The notes beneath the pieces are model-generated. The model did no database searches, was not told the DNA's origin, and saw only the letters and a list, made by a program, of their open reading frames with translations. A DNA stretch of 19,515 nt from contig RHAY01000004.1 in NCBI GenBank assembly GCA_010031285.1, positions 1 to 19,515 of the forward strand. The letters run 5' to 3'. This DNA is from Methylophilaceae bacterium. GTDB lineage: Bacteria; Pseudomonadota; Gammaproteobacteria; Burkholderiales; Methylophilaceae. The number at the start of each line of letters is the position of its first letter. Position 1 is the first letter of the stretch. The position numbers and the translations under genes are program-made. Below are positions 15,651 through 19,515 of this stretch, one piece after another.

Positions 15651-16185
15651 AAGTTTCGTTCATCTAGCAATCTATATTCTTGCTATTATTTTTTTAGGTT
15701 TTTCTATTTTTCGCATTTTTTTAATGCCCTCAGAAAAAACCGCCTTATCCGCAGCCGCATTATTTAGTTCTAGTATTAATGACCCTGAAGGCAAGCCTCA
15801 AAACCTTAAACAATTTGAGAATAAAATTATTGTGCTTAATTTTTGGGCAACTTGGTGTGAGCCTTGTCGCGAAGAAATGCCTGAATTATCTAGCTTCTAT
15901 AATGAAAATCAATCTAAAAACGTTGTGGTAGTTGGCATTGCAATTGATGAAGCAAAAGCTGTGAAGTCTTATCTTAAAGAAACAAAAGTCATATACCCGA
16001 TTCTTGTAGATGAAGATAAAGGGGTAATTTTAAGTAAAAATTTAGGAAATAATGAAGGTATTTTGCCTTATACTGTAATTATCAATTCAAACGGCATCAT
16101 TGAAAAAACGATTCTAGGTCGGATACATAAAGATCAATTAGATGCCACATTAAAGCCTTTATTGCAACCCTCTAAAAGTCTTTAA
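15637..16185 (+). CDS. TlpA/ResA-like membrane-anchored thioredoxin
   Basis: 182 residues. Residues ~8-29 form an uncleaved signal-anchor (LAIYILAIIFLGFSIFRIFL). A periplasmic AhpC/TSA-type thioredoxin domain follows, with Cys74-Glu-Pro-Cys77 (WATWCEPCREEMPEL). The GILPYTVII segment supplies the cis-Pro loop. The CEPC active site and Glu-rich following helix are typical of the TlpA/ResA/CcmG group, which reduces disulfides in apocytochrome c or in copper-site assembly. The ATG lies within the last codons of dsbD (14-nt overlap), so the two are co-translated, and DsbD is the natural electron donor. Which target it reduces cannot be told from this window, which has no cytochrome c maturation genes. 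Confidence 0.9.
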   Translation: MKINKSFVHLAIYILAIIFLGFSIFRIFLMPSEKTALSAAALFSSSINDPEGKPQNLKQFENKIIVLNFWATWCEPCREEMPELSSFYNENQSKNVVVVGIAIDEAKAVKSYLKETKVIYPILVDEDKGVILSKNLGNNEGILPYTVIINSNGIIEKTILGRIHKDQLDATLKPLLQPSKSL

Positions 16186-16262
16186 TTTTCCTTAATTTCG
16201 TCTAATTTGTAGACAAAAAACGTTATTTTCGGCAAAATTAACTTCCATAGATTCAAGAAAAA

Positions 16263-16709
16263 ATGCGACACATGGCAACAAAATCAATCTTAGTTTTGCA
16301 CGGTCCCAACCTAAACCTCCTAGGTGAGCGCGAGCCACAGCATTACGGCAAACAAACCTTAGAAGATATCGATCAAGTTTTAAAAACCATAGCATCAGCT
16401 AAGTCTATTAAGCTTGAAACCATGCAAAGCAACAGCGAAGGAGACTTGGTAAATAAAATACAGTCGCTTCACAAAGACAAAGTTGATTTTTTGATTATTA
16501 ATCCAGCAGCCTATACCCATACATCCGTTGCGATGCGTGATGCGCTATCTGCTGTCAAAGTACCATTTATTGAAGTTCATTTATCTAATGTATATGCAAG
16601 GGAGCCTTTTAGGCATCACTCCTATTTTTCTGATATCGCCGTCGCTGTGATTAGCGGCCTAGGTGCGGATGGCTATATAGCAGCCCTTAATTTTGCAATT
16701 AACGCTTAA
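16263..16709 (+). CDS. aroQ: Type II 3-dehydroquinate dehydratase
   Basis: Converts 3-dehydroquinate to 3-dehydroshikimate (third shikimate-pathway step) as a cytoplasmic dodecamer. 148 residues, standard size. Signatures: LVLHGPNLNLLGEREPQHYG with the catalytic Arg/Tyr loop, MQSNSEGDLVNKI, INPAAYTHTSVAMRDAL and EVHLSNVYAREPFRHHSYFS with the catalytic His. Two starts are possible, ATG 16263 and ATG 16272; the second gives the more usual MATKSILVLHGPN and the first has AAGAAAAA just ahead. The 77 bp after the tlpA-like gene contain no hairpin, so read-through from dsbD-tlpA is possible. aroQ-accB-accC is a common gene order in proteobacteria. Confidence 0.96.
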   Translation: MRHMATKSILVLHGPNLNLLGEREPQHYGKQTLEDIDQVLKTIASAKSIKLETMQSNSEGDLVNKIQSLHKDKVDFLIINPAAYTHTSVAMRDALSAVKVPFIEVHLSNVYAREPFRHHSYFSDIAVAVISGLGADGYIAALNFAINA

Positions 16710-16729
16710 AGTTTTAAAAAGAGGTCATC

Positions 16730-17197
16730 ATGGATTTACGCAAACTTAAAAAATTAATCGACTTGGTTGAAGAATCTGGTATTGCTGAGCTTGAACTCAC
16801 CGAAGGTGAAGAAAAAGTCAAAATCAGTCGTCAGCTTATGAATCAATCAGCGCCTATGACACACTATATTCAGGCGCCTCAGCAAGCAATGTCTCAACCG
16901 CAAGTGGCAGCTCCGGCAGAAGTGAGCGCTTCAGAAACCAAACCTATTGCTGAAAAAATTGATGGGCATGCAGTGAACTCTCCCATGGTAGGAACTTTTT
17001 ATCGCTCGCCTTCTCCGGATGCTAAAGCTTTTGTTGACGTGGGCTCCAAAGTTACTAAAGGTGACACGCTTTGCATCATTGAAGCCATGAAATTACTCAA
17101 TGAAATTGAAGCAGATGCAACGGGTACGATTAAAAAGATTTTGGTTGAGAATGGTCAACCTGTTGAGTACGGCGAAACTCTCTTTATTATTGGCTAA
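16730..17197 (+). CDS. accB: Biotin carboxyl carrier protein of acetyl-CoA carboxylase
   Basis: Carries the biotin that moves CO2 from biotin carboxylase to the carboxyltransferase in malonyl-CoA formation. 155 residues, the family size. The N-terminal helix region is MDLRKLKKLIDLVEESGIAE. A Pro/Ala/Gln-rich linker covers ~45-80. The C-terminal biotinyl domain has HAVNSPMVGTFYRSPSPDAK and the EAMKLLNEIEAD box with Lys121 as biotinylation site. A good ribosome-binding site (AAGAGG) precedes the ATG, 20 bp after aroQ. It is followed 8 bp later by accC, its functional partner. Confidence 0.97.
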   Translation: MDLRKLKKLIDLVEESGIAELELTEGEEKVKISRQLMNQSAPMTHYIQAPQQAMSQPQVAAPAEVSASETKPIAEKIDGHAVNSPMVGTFYRSPSPDAKAFVDVGSKVTKGDTLCIIEAMKLLNEIEADATGTIKKILVENGQPVEYGETLFIIG

Positions 17198-17205
17198 TTT
17201 ATTTT

Positions 17206-18555
17206 ATGTTTGAAAAAATACTGATTGCCAATCGAGGCGAAATTGCTCTTAGAGTATTACGTGCATGTCGTGAACTTGGCATTAAAACCGTCACAGTCCA
17301 TTCCGAAGCTGATCGTGATGCAAAATATGTCAAATTATCTGACGAGTCTGTATGTATTGGTCCAGCACCTTCTACACAAAGCTATTTAAATATTCCAGCT
17401 GTCATCAGCGCCGCAGAAGTAACAGATGCAGAGGCAATTCACCCTGGCTATGGCTTTTTATCTGAAAATGCAGATTTTGCTGAACGTGTCCAACAAAGTG
17501 GTTTTGTATTTATTGGTCCGCGCCCCGAAACCATTCGTCTTATGGGCGATAAAGTTAGCGCAAAAAATGCGATGAAAAAAGCAGGAGTCCCCTGTGTGCC
17601 CGGCTCCGATGGAGAGCTTCCTGAAGATCCAAAAGAAATAGTTGCTATTGCAAAAAAAATTGGTTATCCCGTCATTATAAAAGCAGCGGGCGGAGGCGGT
17701 GGACGCGGCATGCGCGTTGTTCATACTGAAGCCGCTTTAATTGCATCAGTTAATATGACAAAACAAGAAGCACAAACAGCTTTTGGTAATCCCACTGTCT
17801 ATATGGAAAAGTTTTTAGAAAAACCTCGCCATATTGAATTTCAAGTCTTATCTGATGAGCACGGCAATGCTGTTTATCTTGGTGAGCGTGATTGTTCTCT
17901 TCAGCGTCGCCATCAAAAAATTATTGAAGAAGCACCAGCACCAGGTTTGTCAGCAAAGCTTCGTGAAAAAATTGGTGAGCGCTGTGCCGAAGCTTGTCGC
18001 ACCATTAATTATCGCGGTGCCGGTACATTTGAATTTTTATATGAAAACAATGAATTTTATTTCATCGAAATGAATACGCGCTTACAAGTTGAACATCCTG
18101 TGACTGAATTTATCACTGGCGTTGATATTGTGCAGCAGCAAATCAAAATTGCGTCAGGTGAAAAATTACCTTTTAAACAAAAAGATATTGTGTTCAAAGG
18201 CCATGCTATTGAGTGTCGTATTAATGCAGAAGACCCTTATAACTTTGTACCATCGCCAGGCAAAGTCACGACATTTCATATGCCAGGAGGCCCTGGTGTT
18301 CGAGTCGATACACATACTTACGCAGGTTATACCGTACCATCTAATTATGACTCTATGATTGGTAAATTGATCACTTATGGAGATACACGCGATCAAGCTG
18401 TCGCAAGAATGCGTGTGGCCTTATCAGAAATGGTAGTCGAAGGTATTAAAACAAATATTCCTTTACATAAAGATCTCATGGCTGATCTTGCCTTTAACAA
18501 TGGTGGCGTAAGCATCCATTATTTAGAAAAAAAACTCGGCATACAAAAAAAATAA
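17206..18555 (+). CDS. accC: Biotin carboxylase subunit of acetyl-CoA carboxylase
   Basis: ATP-dependent carboxylation of the AccB biotin with bicarbonate. 449 residues, the same as the E. coli enzyme, with no gaps seen. Features: N-terminal KILIANRGEIALRVLRACRE, EAIHPGYGFLSENADFA, the ATP-grasp glycine loop IIKAAGGGGGRGMRVV, HIEFQVLSDEHGNAVYLGER, RDCSLQRRHQKIIEEAPAP, and FIEMNTRLQVEHPVTE with the catalytic Glu, Asn and Arg. The C-terminal domain ends GVSIHYLEKKLG. It starts 8 bp after accB with only a weak AT-rich leader and is followed with no gap by prmA, so all three are very probably co-transcribed. Confidence 0.98.
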   Translation: MFEKILIANRGEIALRVLRACRELGIKTVTVHSEADRDAKYVKLSDESVCIGPAPSTQSYLNIPAVISAAEVTDAEAIHPGYGFLSENADFAERVQQSGFVFIGPRPETIRLMGDKVSAKNAMKKAGVPCVPGSDGELPEDPKEIVAIAKKIGYPVIIKAAGGGGGRGMRVVHTEAALIASVNMTKQEAQTAFGNPTVYMEKFLEKPRHIEFQVLSDEHGNAVYLGERDCSLQRRHQKIIEEAPAPGLSAKLREKIGERCAEACRTINYRGAGTFEFLYENNEFYFIEMNTRLQVEHPVTEFITGVDIVQQQIKIASGEKLPFKQKDIVFKGHAIECRINAEDPYNFVPSPGKVTTFHMPGGPGVRVDTHTYAGYTVPSNYDSMIGKLITYGDTRDQAVARMRVALSEMVVEGIKTNIPLHKDLMADLAFNNGGVSIHYLEKKLGIQKK

Positions 18556-19455
18556 ATGGCCGCTTGGATTAATCTTAAAATCCGAGCAAGTGCAGAATAT
18601 GCACATATCATAAGCGATGCTTTAATCGAGCTCGGCGCGCTTTCGTCCTCTATCGAAGACACTTATCTCAATAGCGATAATGAAGAAACACTCTTTGGTG
18701 AACCCAATATACCGAGCAATACGATTTGGCAACACAACAACATTGAATCTCTTTTTGATGACTCTGTATCTATAGATATCATTATTGATGAGCTTAAAAC
18801 GATTACCGGTTTATCTCAAATTGATTACACGCTTGAAACTGTTGAAGAACAAAACTGGGTCGCTTTAACACAATCTCAATTTGAACCTATTAGTATTTTG
18901 GATAAACTTTGGATCGTGCCCAGTTGGCATACAAGCCCTAATCCAAATGCGATCAATATTGTTTTAGATCCTGGATTAGCATTTGGTACAGGCAGTCATC
19001 CTACAACACATTTATGTTTAGAATGGCTCATTAAAGAAATTAATGCGAATGATCGTGTTTTAGATTACGGATGTGGGTCAGGTATTTTATCGATTGCAGC
19101 AAAAAAATGTGGTGCAAAAGAAGTTGTTGGTGTTGATATTGATCCACAAGCAATTATTTCAAGCATGCATAACGCAAAAGAAAATCATGTAGATGTTCAC
19201 TTTTACAATTCCGAATCAAGATTAAACTTTGAAGCCGATATTGTGGTGGCAAATATTTTATCTAGCGCACTCTCTGTCTTGGCTCCCATCTTAGCCAAGG
19301 CTTGCAAACCTCACGGAAAAATTGCGTTATCTGGTATCTTGAAAGCGCAAGTTGAAATGCTGACTGAAATATATAGCGCATGGTTTAATTTAAATAAACC
19401 CGTTGAGCGTGAAGGCTGGATTCTCATGTCAGGCACGAAAAAAAGTATTTCCTAA
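18556..19455 (+). CDS. prmA: Ribosomal protein L11 methyltransferase
   Basis: SAM-dependent trimethylation of ribosomal protein L11. 299 residues, near the E. coli length of 293. The N-terminal substrate-recognition domain starts AAWINLKIRASAEYAHIISD. The catalytic domain has DPGLAFGTGSHPTTHLCLEW, the SAM-binding LDYGCGSGILSIAAKKCGA (from residue 169) with VGVDIDPQAI, and the NILSSALSVLAP motif IV region. The ATG at 18556 directly follows the accC stop, so translation probably depends on re-initiation; I see no strong ribosome-binding site in the last accC codons. accC-prmA adjacency is common in proteobacteria. Confidence 0.96.
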   Translation: MAAWINLKIRASAEYAHIISDALIELGALSSSIEDTYLNSDNEETLFGEPNIPSNTIWQHNNIESLFDDSVSIDIIIDELKTITGLSQIDYTLETVEEQNWVALTQSQFEPISILDKLWIVPSWHTSPNPNAINIVLDPGLAFGTGSHPTTHLCLEWLIKEINANDRVLDYGCGSGILSIAAKKCGAKEVVGVDIDPQAIISSMHNAKENHVDVHFYNSESRLNFEADIVVANILSSALSVLAPILAKACKPHGKIALSGILKAQVEMLTEIYSAWFNLNKPVEREGWILMSGTKKSIS

Positions 19456-19507
19456 TTTTTTTAATTCGTTTATGATGCAAACTCCTCTTAATAAAAAGGA
19501 TTAGTAA

Positions 19508-19515
19508 ATGAAGAA
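19508..19515 (+). CDS. Start of a further gene (partial)
   Basis: ATGAAGAA at the window edge is preceded by a good AAAAGGA Shine-Dalgarno sequence (8 nt before the ATG), and TATGAT at 19471-19476 could be a -10. Only the first two codons are visible (Met-Lys), so the product cannot be identified. Confidence 0.5.

Overview
The window is AT-rich, densely packed bacterial DNA. Gene content and order (argH divergent from hemC-hemD; an FxsA/ferredoxin-reductase pair; dsbD-tlpA-aroQ-accB-accC-prmA) point to a betaproteobacterium. The low GC and short spacers suggest a streamlined freshwater or marine Methylophilaceae-type lineage; this is inference from gene order and protein character, not a database match.

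Layout. 1-430: the 3' end of a basic protein gene facing a small membrane-protein gene. 429-1111: a VIT1/CCC1-type metal transporter broken into two frames. 1242-2595: a probably self-regulated two-gene operon (extended SDR oxidoreductase plus HxlR-family regulator) behind a 20-bp perfect inverted repeat. 2666-8089: an RND tripartite efflux operon (adaptor, inner-membrane pump, outer-membrane factor). 8089-8925: the 3' part of a DegT-family aminotransferase gene. 8934-11812: argininosuccinate lyase (minus strand) and hemC-hemD (plus strand). 12048-12236: a small, apparently well-expressed secreted Ala/Lys-rich protein with its own terminator. 12299-13716: a plant-type [2Fe-2S] flavin reductase and FxsA (minus strand). 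13857-19455: dsbD, tlpA-like, aroQ, accB, accC, prmA, covering periplasmic thiol redox, the shikimate step, the acetyl-CoA carboxylase biotin subunits and L11 methylation. A further gene starts at 19508.

The most striking signal is a series of deletion-like scars confined to the first ~11.6 kb. (a) A ~20-nt loss frameshifts the VIT gene at ~650. (b) An in-frame loss of ~37 codons at ~6567 removes TM10 of the RND pump, including its proton-relay lysine. (c) A junction at ~8081-8089 joins an outer-membrane factor lacking its C-terminus to an aminotransferase lacking its N-terminal ~150 residues. (d) A junction at 10254-10259 fuses argH and hemC head to head, removing both N-termini and the shared promoter region. 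(e) An in-frame loss of ~20 codons lies in hemD. From ~12 kb to the end every gene looks full length. Because hemC, hemD and argH are normally indispensable, an assembly, amplification or population-consensus artefact is at least as likely as real gene decay. I found no CRISPR array, tRNA, rRNA, transposase or phage gene, and no convincing novel multi-gene system.
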